The notes: generated by a model not told the origin, from the sequence alone. Shown: positions 47,363-56,730, counted from the stretch's first letter. The stretch is DNA of 64,000 nt from Bradyrhizobium sp. CB2312 (GCF_029714425.1 NZ_CP121668.1:930001-994000), one strand, 5' to 3'. A program made the numbers and translations.

Positions 47363-48775
47363 CTATTTCGGCGGCTGCGATAAAGGGACGTTGCCCTGCG
47401 CCCATTTCTCGACCTTGCCGAGAATGCCCCACAGCGTCATGGCGATGAAGATCGGCACACCGATCTGCGGCACCAGGGCCAGGCCTCCAGCCGCGGCCGG
47501 GAGGGCCGCACCGGCCGCCATGCCCGCACCGCCGAACAAGCTCGAGGAGCCGATGATCGGTGCCAGCCACGACGCAAGGGTGCCGAAGAGGCCGATCGCG
47601 GTCTTCTTGCCATTGAGGAGCTCACCGATCGTCTGCCCCAGCGCGCCGTTGACTTGGCCGAGTTGCGGAATCTGCTTGGTGACCTGCGGCAGGATGAGCT
47701 TGAGGATCTCGTCGATGAGCTGCGCGGCCGGATCGGCAGGATTGGGAGCCGGCGCGGGCGCCGGGGTCACCATTGGGCCGGGTGCTGCATTCTGGCCCTG
47801 CGCCAACTTGAGCAGCAGCTGGATAATCGAACTGATATCGTTGGCTGGAAGCGGCATCTTGATGGCTCCGTCCTTCACGAATTTCTGCAGCAAGGCGAGA
47901 ATTGGCAGCATGGCCTGGGCATTCGGTTGGGGGCCCTGCGCGGCTCCCACGAATTCCCAATCGACCATGCCCTTGCCGGGGATGTTGATCGCGCGCGCGG
48001 CTCCCGGCGTGAGGTCGATGCCGGCAGCGTTGGTCCGCCGTCCCCTCATGTCGGTCCCGGATTCGGCCTGCGGTCTTGCGCCTTTCTCCCAATAGGGGTC
48101 GTTGATATTCCACGGCCCGACATCGACGATGTTGCAGACGACGGATTTCCCGTTCACCCTGTTGGTGACCCGCACCTGAGGACGCGGTCCCGAGAAGCGG
48201 AATGGCAGCGCGACGCCAAGCTCCACATCGTCGATGCGGTGGCCGTCATAGGCGCTCTTCTCGTCCTGATCGGCGCTGCCGCCGAACACCGTTGCGGTGA
48301 TGTTCGCGCAACGGGTGCCGCCAAGCGTCACGGTCTCGGGAATGATCTTGGCACGCCGCATCAGGTTGGCGTCGATCTGCCACGGCGACGTGTCGTCGTA
48401 GAGGGTCGGCGTGTCCATGACCGACACATGCACATGATGCGTGTGGGCGTTGGCGCCGTCGTAGGGACGCCATTGCCGGGGCGAAACGAGGCTCGAGGCG
48501 ATCCGGCGATTGGAGATGATGTACTTGATGCGCTTGTCCTGCGACTGGCGCAGCGCTTCGGCGATATCGCCCGCATCGACGCCGTGGGCCGGATCATGGC
48601 TGATGTCCAACGCGGTCACCACGCCATTGGCGTCCGGGTTGTGATCGGACTTGCGCGCCTGATGGGATGTGTCGCCGAGCATCCCGTCGCTCGATTTGTC
48701 GCGTCCGGGCGCCATATCGTTGACCTGCTTGAGCAGGACTTCAAGGCTCTTGGCGGGCCGCCAATTGATACTCAT
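47363..48775 (-). CDS. M15-like peptidase fused to a double-psi-barrel domain and hydrophobic tail
   Basis: A 470-residue protein. Residues about 30-120 show the zinc peptidase M15 (VanY/VanX, phage endolysin) pattern: SDHNPD with His44, VTALDISHDP with Asp57, and HTHHVHVSV with a candidate ligand at His114 or His116. Residues about 155-290 resemble an RlpA-type double-psi beta-barrel (TATVFGG, VRVTNR-NGKSVVCNIVDVGPW, IDLTPGAARAI). After a proline-rich linker, the C-terminal 100 residues are hydrophobic and glycine-rich, like a membrane-inserting or holin-like segment. There is no signal peptide. It could be a phage-derived or toxin-like wall hydrolase. A GGAG lies upstream of the ATG. Confidence 0.78.
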   Translation of the reverse strand: MSINWRPAKSLEVLLKQVNDMAPGRDKSSDGMLGDTSHQARKSDHNPDANGVVTALDISHDPAHGVDAGDIAEALRQSQDKRIKYIISNRRIASSLVSPRQWRPYDGANAHTHHVHVSVMDTPTLYDDTSPWQIDANLMRRAKIIPETVTLGGTRCANITATVFGGSADQDEKSAYDGHRIDDVELGVALPFRFSGPRPQVRVTNRVNGKSVVCNIVDVGPWNINDPYWEKGARPQAESGTDMRGRRTNAAGIDLTPGAARAINIPGKGMVDWEFVGAAQGPQPNAQAMLPILALLQKFVKDGAIKMPLPANDISSIIQLLLKLAQGQNAAPGPMVTPAPAPAPNPADPAAQLIDEILKLILPQVTKQIPQLGQVNGALGQTIGELLNGKKTAIGLFGTLASWLAPIIGSSSLFGGAGMAAGAALPAAAGGLALVPQIGVPIFIAMTLWGILGKVEKWAQGNVPLSQPPK

Positions 48776-49214
48776 TGGAGCGCTCCAAATTTCAAAGCAC
48801 AAATGGTCCGCGATCAGGGCCTTCAATTTCGCCTGACCAGGTCGATAAAATTCCCGATTGCCGCGAAAGACGCGGCTCGGGTGACAATGCATGCGTGTAA
48901 CCCGTCTAAACTGCCTTGCAATCTTTCGTTGTGCAAGATGCGAGGACGCGAAATCTCGGGATCTGAGGCGAGCTGCGACAGTGCGGCGCGGAGGCCGTGG
49001 CGGTTCTGTGCCGTCCCAAAAATGGACACTTGCGGGAGCTGCCAGCGATTGTGTCAGGGGCGGGAAATCCGCCGGATGCGGCCGCCCCGTCGCTCCGCGG
49101 GGAGCGGCGGCGTCGACTGCGGTGTGTGGCTATTGAAGAGCGCTCATGTCGGGGACTGCTTGCGCGCTGCCTTCTCCCCCGCGCGGAAGACGGCAGCGCA
49201 GCCCGCGTCAACGG
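48776..49214. other. Gene-free stretch
   Basis: No supported reading frame, RNA gene or clear repeat was found in these 440 bases. GC-rich hairpins such as CCGCTCCCCGCGGAGCGACGG occur but lack a T-tract. Confidence 0.5.
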
Positions 49215-49439
49215 TTATCCGCCGTGTGATTCCACCACCTTGCGGCAGCTGTCGGAGAGCTTCGACTTGTTCTCGCGCAGGCACGCATTCATCTGCGGCG
49301 GCTTGCCGATATGCTCGGCGCAGAATTTGCTGGCGTCGCTGCGGCAGGCCATCTGCTCCTGCGGTGTCGGACCGGACTGTGCTGCGGCGGGTAGCGCGGT
49401 GGCGGCGAGCAGCAGCGCGGCAAGAACCGAAATCTTCAT
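49215..49439 (-). CDS. Small exported cysteine-rich-repeat protein
   Basis: A 74-residue protein with a signal peptide (MKISVLAALLLAATALPAAA) and a mature domain with four cysteines in MACRSDASKFCAEH and NACLRENKSKLSDSCRKVV. The spacing is that of the Cys-rich GLG1-type repeat (PF00839) found in small bacterial periplasmic proteins. GAGG precedes the ATG. It is probably a disulfide-stabilised periplasmic protein of unknown role. Confidence 0.82.
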   Translation of the reverse strand: MKISVLAALLLAATALPAAAQSGPTPQEQMACRSDASKFCAEHIGKPPQMNACLRENKSKLSDSCRKVVESHGG

Positions 49440-49521
49440 AAAGCACCTCTTTTGGGATTGTCGTTGGTCCCGTCTGGGATCAAGCAGGCCGGACCATCTC
49501 GCGAAGCCGTGCGCGCGGTCC

Positions 49522-49539
49522 ATGCCATGTTCATGGCAT
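49522..49539. promoter_or_regulatory. Short perfect palindrome between divergent small genes
   Basis: ATGCCATG-TT-CATGGCAT, with a further CATGGCAT at 49578-49585. It could be an operator, since it lies between the divergent small exported-protein genes. Confidence 0.3.
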
Positions 49540-49676
49540 CGGCTCGCCCTGATCGCCGCCGCACCCCCATCTTCATGGCATGTATCCGCGCGCCGTCTTT
49601 TGCCATTCACAGCTGCACGTCGGCTGCGAAACCCGGTGATCGCATCGGGACGCCGAACGGGAAGCAGGAGAGCAAG

Positions 49677-49967
49677 ATGTCGAGAAAAGCGGGAGCGCTG
49701 AGCGCCGGGCTGACGGTGATGATGCTGGCAGGTGCGGCAACGGTGTCGCTGGGCACGAGCCCGGCGCAGGCGGTGGTGTATTGCAAGACGGTCGGCGTGC
49801 CCAAGGGCTGCGTGGTGCGGCCGACCGCGGCGGTGGTGGTCGCGCCCGGCGCCCCGGTTGCCGCGGCAGCGGTGGCAACGCCCGGCGTCGGCGCGCCCGG
49901 CGTCGGCGTTCGCGCAGGCACGCCGATGAACCGCGGCGGTCCGGTCAATCGCGTCGGCGTGCGCTGA
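49677..49967 (+). CDS. Small exported Val/Ala/Pro-rich protein
   Basis: A 96-residue protein starting MSRKAGALSAGLTVMMLAGA with a signal peptide to about AQA. It then has VVYCKTVGVPKGCVVRP with two cysteines, and a long low-complexity tail of VAPGAPVAAAAVATPGVGAPG. AGGAGAG precedes the ATG. No family was recognised. A terminator follows. Confidence 0.7.
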   Translation: MSRKAGALSAGLTVMMLAGAATVSLGTSPAQAVVYCKTVGVPKGCVVRPTAAVVVAPGAPVAAAAVATPGVGAPGVGVRAGTPMNRGGPVNRVGVR

Positions 49968-50063
49968 CGATCTCGTTGGATTGAGTTGATTGCATCGTTT
50001 CGGCAACGGAGCCCTGCGGACGAACACCCCCCGTCCTCCGCAAGGCAGACAATCCGGCCCGTT

Positions 50064-50105
50064 CCCTCTCTCCGCGCGCCCCACACGTTCGGGGAGGGGG
50101 TTTTT
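50064..50105 (+). terminator. Probable rho-independent terminator
   Basis: CCCTCTCTCC (50064-50073) pairs fully with GGGGAGGGGG (50091-50100), allowing G-U pairs, and five T follow. It serves the gene ending at 49967. Confidence 0.65.
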
Positions 50106-52039
50106 CAGCCGGCGGCGGCGTCGCTGTCGGGAAAGATTCGCGGCAATTGCAGCCGCACGCGCGTGCCCGAGCCCTCCGAGCTCAGATCGAGCACGGCGCC
50201 GCAGCGCGCGGCGCGGCTTCTCATGTTGCGCAGGCCCCGCGCGGTCTGGCTCGCGCCTGCGGCCTCGCGATTGCCGGCGAGGGCAAAACCGCAGCCGTCG
50301 TCCGTCACGCTGATCACGCCGTACGGCCCTTGATCATTTCTTTCCCCCTCCAGCGTCTCGATGGTCACCGCGATGTGGCGGGCCTTGGCGTGCTTGACGG
50401 CATTGGTCACTGCCTCGTCGAGGATGCGCACGATCTGGATGACATGCCAGGGCCGCAGCTCGGGGTGCAGCGGCAGGCCTTGCGGCGTCGTCACGCGCCA
50501 GTCGAGCGCGATGTCGTGCGGCCGTAATTGCGCCGTCGCGCGCTCGCGCCAGGAGCCGAGCGCCAGCATCAGGTCGCCACCGATGTCGTCCATGGAGTCG
50601 ATGACGAGGCGCAGATCCTTCAGCGCTGCGCGGGCTGCGTCGGTGATGGTCGCGCCCTCATGGCCGCGCTCGGACAGTGCCACGATGCTGACGAGCTGGC
50701 CGCCGAGGCCGTCATGCAAGTCGCGCATCAGGCGCGTGCGCTCGTTGGCGAGCGCGGAGGCGCGGGCGCGCTCTTCCTCGCGGGCAAAGCTCGCCTTCAG
50801 CCGCTCCTCGGCCTCGCGCACGCGGGTCACGAGCTGACCGGCGAAGCTGTCGACCTGGTTCAGCGCGCGGGCAAAGCGCCAGGTCAGGCCGGCGCCGATC
50901 GCCACCAGCATCGCCGAATAGGACAGGCGCGAGACGAAGATGCGCTCGTTGGTCACGATCTCGAACACCGACAGCATGTCGTGGATCCAGCAGGTCAGTA
51001 CGATCGTCACGGCGCAGCCAATCGTGAAGCTCGCCGCGTCCTGCCGCCGGATCACCGCGGCCGCGGTGACGCCGGCCATCAGGAACAGGCTGAGCCCGAC
51101 CGTGGGGATGCCGAGCACCAGGAACAGGATGCGCGGCAGCGGCGGTCCCGCGATCAATCCGACCACGAATATGATCAGCCCCGGCGCGAACAGCAGGATG
51201 CCGTAGCGCGGCCAGCGCCAGCCGAAGAACAGCACGCCGAAGGCGACGATCAGCGCGCTCTCGATCGGCGCGGACGCGAGCAGCACCGCGGGCAGCCGCG
51301 ACACGGTGAACGGCGGCACCGGCGGCGGCATGAAGGCCTGGATGACGCCGAGCACCATCGCAACCGCCAGCACGCCATAGACCGGCTCGCGCCGCCGCAT
51401 CAGCCACATGATCGCGAGGATGACGGCGAGAATCGATTGCCAGGCGGAGAACACCACCTGCAATGTGACGAACAGCAGGGTGCGCGCCTCATACGCCGGA
51501 CGCAGGGCTGCATCCGGCCCGACATAGACGGTGTCGAGAAACCCCTTCAGCGGTCCCCATACGAACAGCCGTACGGTGATCTCGTTGCTGCCGTCGCGCA
51601 GCAGCGAGGCGGGGATGAGCGCGATCTGCGGCGTGTTGCGGTCCGGCCGGTTGGCGTTGGCGTCGCGGCGGGAATCGAGCACGGCGACGCCGTTGACGGC
51701 GACCTCCGCCGCGTTGCTGAAGCGCGGCAGGTAGACCGACCATCCTGACGCCGCATCGCCGCTTCTGAAGGTGAAGGTGCCGGTATAGAGCGGCGGGTCC
51801 GCCAGCGAATAGCGCGAGGCGGTGAAATGCGGCAGCGTCACAGGGCGCGTCACGCCGTCCTCCTGCAACGAGAAGGCCGTCACGGCATGATCGTCGGGAT
51901 CGCTGGGCTGGAGCAGCCGCAGTCCGAGGATGGTGGCGATCACGATCAGCGCCTGGAGCAGCAGATAAGGCACGAGGCGCGAGGCCAGCAGCCGGCGCCG
52001 CGCGGGTTTGACCGGTGCCTTCGCCGCGATATCGCTCAC
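50105..52039 (-). CDS. Sensor histidine kinase, NarX/DegS-type with 7TM region
   Basis: A 644-residue protein with a GTG start. An N-terminal helix (22-42) leads to an extracytoplasmic beta-rich domain (about 50-180) resembling the 7TMR-DISM sensor type, then about seven membrane helices (185-390). A coiled coil follows, then the HisKA_3 motif with His442 in MRDLHDGLGGQLVSIVAL. The HATPase has an N box at EAVTNAVKHAKARH and TDDGCGF. It phosphorylates the response regulator encoded upstream, with which it overlaps by four bases (GTGA). The signal is unknown. Confidence 0.92.
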   Translation of the reverse strand: MSDIAAKAPVKPARRRLLASRLVPYLLLQALIVIATILGLRLLQPSDPDDHAVTAFSLQEDGVTRPVTLPHFTASRYSLADPPLYTGTFTFRSGDAASGWSVYLPRFSNAAEVAVNGVAVLDSRRDANANRPDRNTPQIALIPASLLRDGSNEITVRLFVWGPLKGFLDTVYVGPDAALRPAYEARTLLFVTLQVVFSAWQSILAVILAIMWLMRRREPVYGVLAVAMVLGVIQAFMPPPVPPFTVSRLPAVLLASAPIESALIVAFGVLFFGWRWPRYGILLFAPGLIIFVVGLIAGPPLPRILFLVLGIPTVGLSLFLMAGVTAAAVIRRQDAASFTIGCAVTIVLTCWIHDMLSVFEIVTNERIFVSRLSYSAMLVAIGAGLTWRFARALNQVDSFAGQLVTRVREAEERLKASFAREEERARASALANERTRLMRDLHDGLGGQLVSIVALSERGHEGATITDAARAALKDLRLVIDSMDDIGGDLMLALGSWRERATAQLRPHDIALDWRVTTPQGLPLHPELRPWHVIQIVRILDEAVTNAVKHAKARHIAVTIETLEGERNDQGPYGVISVTDDGCGFALAGNREAAGASQTARGLRNMRSRAARCGAVLDLSSEGSGTRVRLQLPRIFPDSDAAAG

Positions 52040-52725
52040 AGCTTGATCAGGCCCTGCTGCACCGCCTCGAACACCGCCTCGCTGCGCGTGTGCACCTCGA
52101 GCTTGCGATAGATGTTCTTGATGTGGCCCGGCACGGTCTGCCTGGACAGGCCGAGATGGCTCGCGATCTCGGCGTAACTGAAGCCCTTGGCGATGCCCCA
52201 GAGGATGTCGATCTCGCGCGGGGTCAACCTGGCGGTGTTGAGCGCAGGCCCGGGCGGCGGCTCCGCCGAATTCGGCGCGGCGCCTTGCGTCCTGCGGACG
52301 ATGAAGCGGGCGATCGAGGCCGAGATCGGCGAATGGCCGGCGACCAGATCGCGCACGGTGGTGGCGATGTCGGTGGGGAAGGCGTCCTTCAGGAGATAGC
52401 CGGTGGCGCCGACCGTGATCGCGGAGATCACGCTCTCCTCGTCCCCGAGCGCCGAGATCACCATGATCTCGGTGTCGGGAAAGCGCTGCCGGGTTTCGCG
52501 GATCAGCTCGACGCCGTGGCCATCGGGCAGCCTGAGATCGGTCAGCAGCACGCGCGGCGCGCCGTCGCTGAGCGCGGAGCGGGCCTCACCGAGCGTGCCG
52601 GCGCTGCGCACCTCATAGCCGGCCTTGACCAGCGCATCCTGGAGCCGCCAGCAGGTCGGCGCGTCGTCCTCGACGAGGAGGATGGTGATGGCCTCACCCG
52701 TCTCGCCCTGTTCGCTCATGTTCAT
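52036..52725 (-). CDS. NarL/LuxR-type response regulator
   Basis: About 229 residues. The receiver domain has Glu19/Asp20/Asp21 (LLVEDD), phospho-acceptor Asp63 (LLTDLRLPDG) and Lys in GYLLKDAF. The C-terminal LuxR helix-turn-helix is LTPREIDILWGIAKGFSYAEIA...VPGHIKNIYRKL. Its usual NTVKxHxxxI is VPGHIKNIYRKL here. It is the partner of the downstream kinase (overlapping stop/start). The start is ATG 52725 or 52719. Possible targets include the DUF2235 gene that follows in the same direction upstream. Confidence 0.92.
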   Translation of the reverse strand: MNMSEQGETGEAITILLVEDDAPTCWRLQDALVKAGYEVRSAGTLGEARSALSDGAPRVLLTDLRLPDGHGVELIRETRQRFPDTEIMVISALGDEESVISAITVGATGYLLKDAFPTDIATTVRDLVAGHSPISASIARFIVRRTQGAAPNSAEPPPGPALNTARLTPREIDILWGIAKGFSYAEIASHLGLSRQTVPGHIKNIYRKLEVHTRSEAVFEAVQQGLIKL

Positions 52726-52824
52726 CGTCCCGCACCGCGTGTCCCCCGCGGCGCGAGCCAGTTTATCCGCAGCGCAGATGCCGTGACACCCATAATCATG
52801 GGGCATCGACAGCCCGGGCTGCGC

Positions 52825-55680
52825 CTATCGGGCGGACACGGTCTGGGCCGGCTTTTCAGGCGGCTTCGCCGGCACCGGCAGCCGCTGCACCTTGATCCGC
52901 GCCGTGCCGCTGTTGTTGTCGTAGAATTTTTCGGTCCGCCCCTGGAAGGGAGCGAGCCACCTCGGCGTGAAGCAGCAGGGCAGCACGGTCGGAAAGATCT
53001 GGACGGCATCGTTGACGTAGAAGAACAGCTCGCCGGAATCGGGCGCGACGAACTCGGCGACGAGACGTCCGGTCAGATTCTGTCCTTTCCACACCTCGCG
53101 GGCCGCCGGCAGGTCGTCGGCCGGAATCGGCTGAAAATCGCCCAGCGCCTTGAGGTTCGCGCCGTGTGGATCCTTATCGCCGAGCTCTTCCTCGACGCGG
53201 ACCCAATATCTGTGCTTGGGGCTCTTTTCCAGATCGTCCTCCGCCGGAAGCGTCGGGTCCTTCCGGCGTGGCAGCACCTCCGCCGGCTCGACATTGATGG
53301 CCGTGAGCGGAATGTCGTTGATGCCTTTCGAGCCAATGCGCACCACCGGCTCGAACCAGTCGGCGCCGTAGAGCCGGCGCATCGGCAGGAAGATGTAACG
53401 CGCGAAGTCCGTCCCGAAGCCGTTCACGCCGGTCATGATGGTGCGGTCGAACCAGGGCTCGTCGATGTCGAGCCAGACGCGGTATTTGCGGCCTTTCTCG
53501 ACGGCCAGTCCGCTCCACCAGCAGAAGTCCCTGGTCTCGAATACGCTCCCCGCAGACAAGGGCTCGTCGAGCACCGGCTTGCCGCGTTCGACGCGCGTGC
53601 CGCTCGCAGTCTTGACCTCCGGCGCGGAGCAGACCCTGCCGAGCGCGACGCGGCCGGTGAAGTAGCTGGTGGATAGCATCAGCAAGGCCGAGCTGAAGAT
53701 GATGAACAGAAAGCCGATAGGCATGAGCCGCCTGGCAAACAGGGTGCGCGCCCACCCCATATTGTGCCGCATCCAGTTGCCCAATCTGAGCGAACGGCTG
53801 GACGTTGCGATGTGCTCCCGGCTTGCCTTGCGTCGCGGCGTGTTCCAGGCGAGCCGCGCACGCTCCTGGATGTTGTCGCGCAGCACGGAGTTCTTGTTCC
53901 ACACCCAGAGCGTGACCAGCAGCACGGCCGAGGTCAGAACCGGATAATAGGTCGCGATGTCGAGCCACGGCGTCGCATAGGCCGGCAGCACGTGTCTCAG
54001 GATATTGGTGAGCGGCGCCACGACCGCGCTGAGCAGCCAGTCGGCGTCGGTGACGCGCTTCAAGAACCAGGTGTCCCTCAGGCCGCCGTCCTCGGATGAG
54101 CCGACCAGGCCGCGCGCGATCCACGGAAAGACGGCGATGAAGGCGACCATGAACAACAGTGAAAAATAGGCGACGCGCCGCCACCACACGGTGTCGCGCG
54201 TCAGGCTCGACATGCCAGGGTCCGGCGTGCTCATCGTGGTGAAGGCTTCGGCCTCTATCTCGCGTCGCGGACCGGTGGCCTTTGCCAGATAGGCGATCTT
54301 CATGATTGCGCGGACGACTTGCTCCTCGAGCTCCTTTTCTCTCTCGTCCCTTTTCTTCGATTGTAGCGGCAGCGTCGTTCCGCCCGGTACTATCGATCCG
54401 TCGGGAGGCCTCGTTCCGTCCGGCAGCACCGTTCCGTCCGGGAATTTCGTGTCGTTCGGCAGCAGCACGCGGCAATCCGCCGGAAGCATGATCGGCGCGT
54501 AGTCGTCACAGCCGAACAGCATGCGCTCGATGACGGCGAAGTGCACGACCGGCTCCCCGCCGTTCTCGCGGCCGGCCAAGATCGGGCGCGGTCCGTAGCG
54601 GTACAGCACCGCCGCGCCGCTGCGCGAATCGTGCCGCGGTCCGATCGCCGACTGGTAATCCCTGAAATGCTTGATCTCGCCGTCCTGGAAGCGCAGCCTG
54701 CCGCCGAGCTGCTCGACCATCCAGACCAGAGGCACGAAGGACAACGTGGATTCCGGATAGCCGCCGCCGATGTCGGAATGAACGCCCGCGAACCACACTT
54801 CCTTGACGATCTGTTCCCGTCCCAAAGCGCTCTGATCGATCCGCAGCGGATGGAAGGTGGTGCGCTCGTCGTCCAGCGCGAGCGCGTGACAGGCCTGCTT
54901 GACCTTGTGCGACAGGCGGTGATTGCGGAACGAGATCGGCCAGATCGCCCAGTCGATCGCGAGACGAAGCTCCTCGATCGGCACGCCGAACGCCTCGACG
55001 GTGTCGAACAGTCCGAGGAATTCGATTTCGACGTCCTTGCGCACGCCCATCTTGCTGCGCACCTCGGCGTAGGAGCGATGTCCACAGAGCCAGCGATAGA
55101 TGAACAGCAGGAAGTCGCGGATCCAGCGCGTGACCCAGATCGTCGGCAGGCTCTTGGTCCAGGGCACGGTGTCGCGGCGATATTCGCGCCAGGCGGCCTT
55201 GGCGTTGCGCTCCATCTCCGCATGCGACACCGGCGTGTCGTCGATCACGGCAGGCATGAGGCCCTGACTGGAGATCATGGCCGCCAGCGTGCGGGCGGTG
55301 AAGGCGCCGCGGCTGAAGCCGAAGATGTAGATTTTGTCGCCCTCGCGCCAGTTCCAGCACAGGAAGCGGTAGAGCTTGCGGACGTTGCCGGGCACGCCGA
55401 TGCCGGTGGCGCCGTCGAGCGCGGCGAGCGGCGCCCAGCCGGCAGTGCCGACGCCCTTGATGTAATGCGCGATCTGATCCGGCTGGGTGTGGTCGAGGGC
55501 CTCGTAGAGTCGCCAGACGCTGGATTCCTGGGCGGTGAACGCGTTGCCTGTGCCGTCGGCGAACAGCACCAGCTTGCGCGGCGCCGCTGCGTCGGCTGCA
55601 TTCGCCGCGGCCCTTGGATCACCGTGCGTAGGGTTCTGCCTTTCAGGATAGCCTTGGAGTGCCTCGTCCTGGTGCGTCAT
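52825..55680 (-). CDS. DUF2235 (Tle1-type) alpha/beta-hydrolase with membrane segments
   Basis: A 951-residue protein. The N-terminal 400 residues form the DUF2235 hydrolase with LVLFADGTGN, nucleophile Ser123 in GFSRGAF, Asp226 in LGLFDTVEAFG and His301 in GVHSDIGGGY, so the catalytic triad is intact. A short PDGT repeat run lies at 414-435. Predicted membrane helices follow (about 505-530, 575-600, 655-680) and a C-terminal extracytoplasmic-looking beta domain with paired aromatic residues. The same hydrolase domain occurs in T6SS phospholipase effectors, but no T6SS or immunity gene is adjacent, so a resident lipase role is equally possible. Confidence 0.85.
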   Translation of the reverse strand: MTHQDEALQGYPERQNPTHGDPRAAANAADAAAPRKLVLFADGTGNAFTAQESSVWRLYEALDHTQPDQIAHYIKGVGTAGWAPLAALDGATGIGVPGNVRKLYRFLCWNWREGDKIYIFGFSRGAFTARTLAAMISSQGLMPAVIDDTPVSHAEMERNAKAAWREYRRDTVPWTKSLPTIWVTRWIRDFLLFIYRWLCGHRSYAEVRSKMGVRKDVEIEFLGLFDTVEAFGVPIEELRLAIDWAIWPISFRNHRLSHKVKQACHALALDDERTTFHPLRIDQSALGREQIVKEVWFAGVHSDIGGGYPESTLSFVPLVWMVEQLGGRLRFQDGEIKHFRDYQSAIGPRHDSRSGAAVLYRYGPRPILAGRENGGEPVVHFAVIERMLFGCDDYAPIMLPADCRVLLPNDTKFPDGTVLPDGTRPPDGSIVPGGTTLPLQSKKRDEREKELEEQVVRAIMKIAYLAKATGPRREIEAEAFTTMSTPDPGMSSLTRDTVWWRRVAYFSLLFMVAFIAVFPWIARGLVGSSEDGGLRDTWFLKRVTDADWLLSAVVAPLTNILRHVLPAYATPWLDIATYYPVLTSAVLLVTLWVWNKNSVLRDNIQERARLAWNTPRRKASREHIATSSRSLRLGNWMRHNMGWARTLFARRLMPIGFLFIIFSSALLMLSTSYFTGRVALGRVCSAPEVKTASGTRVERGKPVLDEPLSAGSVFETRDFCWWSGLAVEKGRKYRVWLDIDEPWFDRTIMTGVNGFGTDFARYIFLPMRRLYGADWFEPVVRIGSKGINDIPLTAINVEPAEVLPRRKDPTLPAEDDLEKSPKHRYWVRVEEELGDKDPHGANLKALGDFQPIPADDLPAAREVWKGQNLTGRLVAEFVAPDSGELFFYVNDAVQIFPTVLPCCFTPRWLAPFQGRTEKFYDNNSGTARIKVQRLPVPAKPPEKPAQTVSAR

Positions 55681-55860
55681 GGACTCCTCCGAAAATTTCA
55701 GGTGGATGCTTTAGGGGCCCGCTCGGACGGCATCCTTCAAATTCATCCGTGATTTCATCGTGAAGTAATGGATTTCACCCGCAATCGCGCCGAGGTAGCA
55801 AAAGGATGGCGGCGTCTTGCCCCGGCCGTCTATGAACTCCGCCACAGCCGGCAAAAGAAA

Positions 55861-55884
55861 AAAGCCCGGGCAGGCCCGGGCTTT
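55861..55884 (-). terminator. Rho-independent terminator
   Basis: AAAGCCCGGGC and GCCCGGGCTTT are perfect complements with a two-base spacer. On the minus strand a TTTTTTCTTTT tract follows. It ends the GCG-motif gene. Confidence 0.9.
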
Positions 55885-55919
55885 GAATCCGATTTGCGAG
55901 GCGGCCGTCTGGCCGGCTG

Positions 55920-56168
55920 TTACCTGCCATTGCCGCGGCACCCGCCGCCGGGACCGATATGGTAGCCGCGCGGGCAGGCATGCGCGGCGGGGTTGGCATA
56001 GTTTCTGAGGCAACCGCCGTAGGGGCCGCGGTGCCAGCCCTGGCCGCAGCCGCCGGCGACCGCGACCACGTCGTCATTCGCGCTCGCAAGCGGGGCGAGC
56101 GGCATGGCCTGGGCAGAAGCTGTGATCGCGCCGAGCGCGAGGCTTGCGGCAAACACGATGCGCTTCAT
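55920..56168 (-). CDS. Small exported GCG-motif protein
   Basis: An 82-residue protein with a signal peptide (MKRIVFAASLALGAITASAQA). The mature part has GGCGQGWHRGPYGGCLRN and HACPRGYHIGPGGGCRGNGR, the pattern seen in rhizobial GCG_CRPN-type small proteins with glycine- and cysteine-rich repeats. It is exported and probably disulfide-linked. Role unknown. The C-terminal repeats are short here, so it may be a truncated member. Confidence 0.82.
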   Translation of the reverse strand: MKRIVFAASLALGAITASAQAMPLAPLASANDDVVAVAGGCGQGWHRGPYGGCLRNYANPAAHACPRGYHIGPGGGCRGNGR

Positions 56169-56194
56169 GTTGTGTGCTCCCGAATGCCGTTGCG

Positions 56195-56437
56195 TCAATG
56201 GCTTGCGGCGAAGGCGATGCCCGCGCGCACCTCGGTGATCGCCTGGTCGATCAAGCCCATCGCCTTCTCACGATGGCCGCCCTTGTTCGGCTCGGCCTTG
56301 CCGAGCTCGGCGCGGGCCGATTGCAGGATCGCGATGGCTTCGTCCATGTGGGGTTGCGCGCCCAGGGCATAACCGATGCAGAGGCTGGTCGCGATGGCGC
56401 CGCCGAGCACGAGGCTGCGGGGTAGAGAGGTTCGCAT
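56195..56437 (-). CDS. Small membrane-anchored or exported helical protein
   Basis: An 80-residue protein starting MRTSLPRSLVLGGAIATSLC. One hydrophobic segment comes first, then a helical part AIAILQSARAELGKAEPNKGGHREKAMGLIDQAITEVRAGI. GGAGGAG precedes the ATG. The helical part resembles small periplasmic proteins whose role is unknown. It precedes the GCG-motif gene by 27 bases on the same strand, so they may be co-transcribed. Confidence 0.75.
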   Translation of the reverse strand: MRTSLPRSLVLGGAIATSLCIGYALGAQPHMDEAIAILQSARAELGKAEPNKGGHREKAMGLIDQAITEVRAGIAFAASH

Positions 56438-56730
56438 GTCGTCGTCTCCTCCAGCGGGCGCGAGGCCAGGGCCGCCCGTTTGCCCGGATGCCGTCCTCAT
56501 GTGGGGAATGCCGCATCCGCCGCCTGAATAGGGCCCATCCGTGCGGGCCGTCTTGGACTGTCCGGCGCCCGAGGCTTGGGCCTTGGACTGACCGGCGCCG
56601 CTTGATTCACGTTGGCGTGCTGATAGCGTGCGCCCGCCGGTCTTCAGCGGGCATTCATTCCGGTCCTGACAGGCTGGCGCCGGTTTCGTGCACGACCTTT
56701 TCCCAAAAGTCTTTTTCGAAAGTTCTTTCG

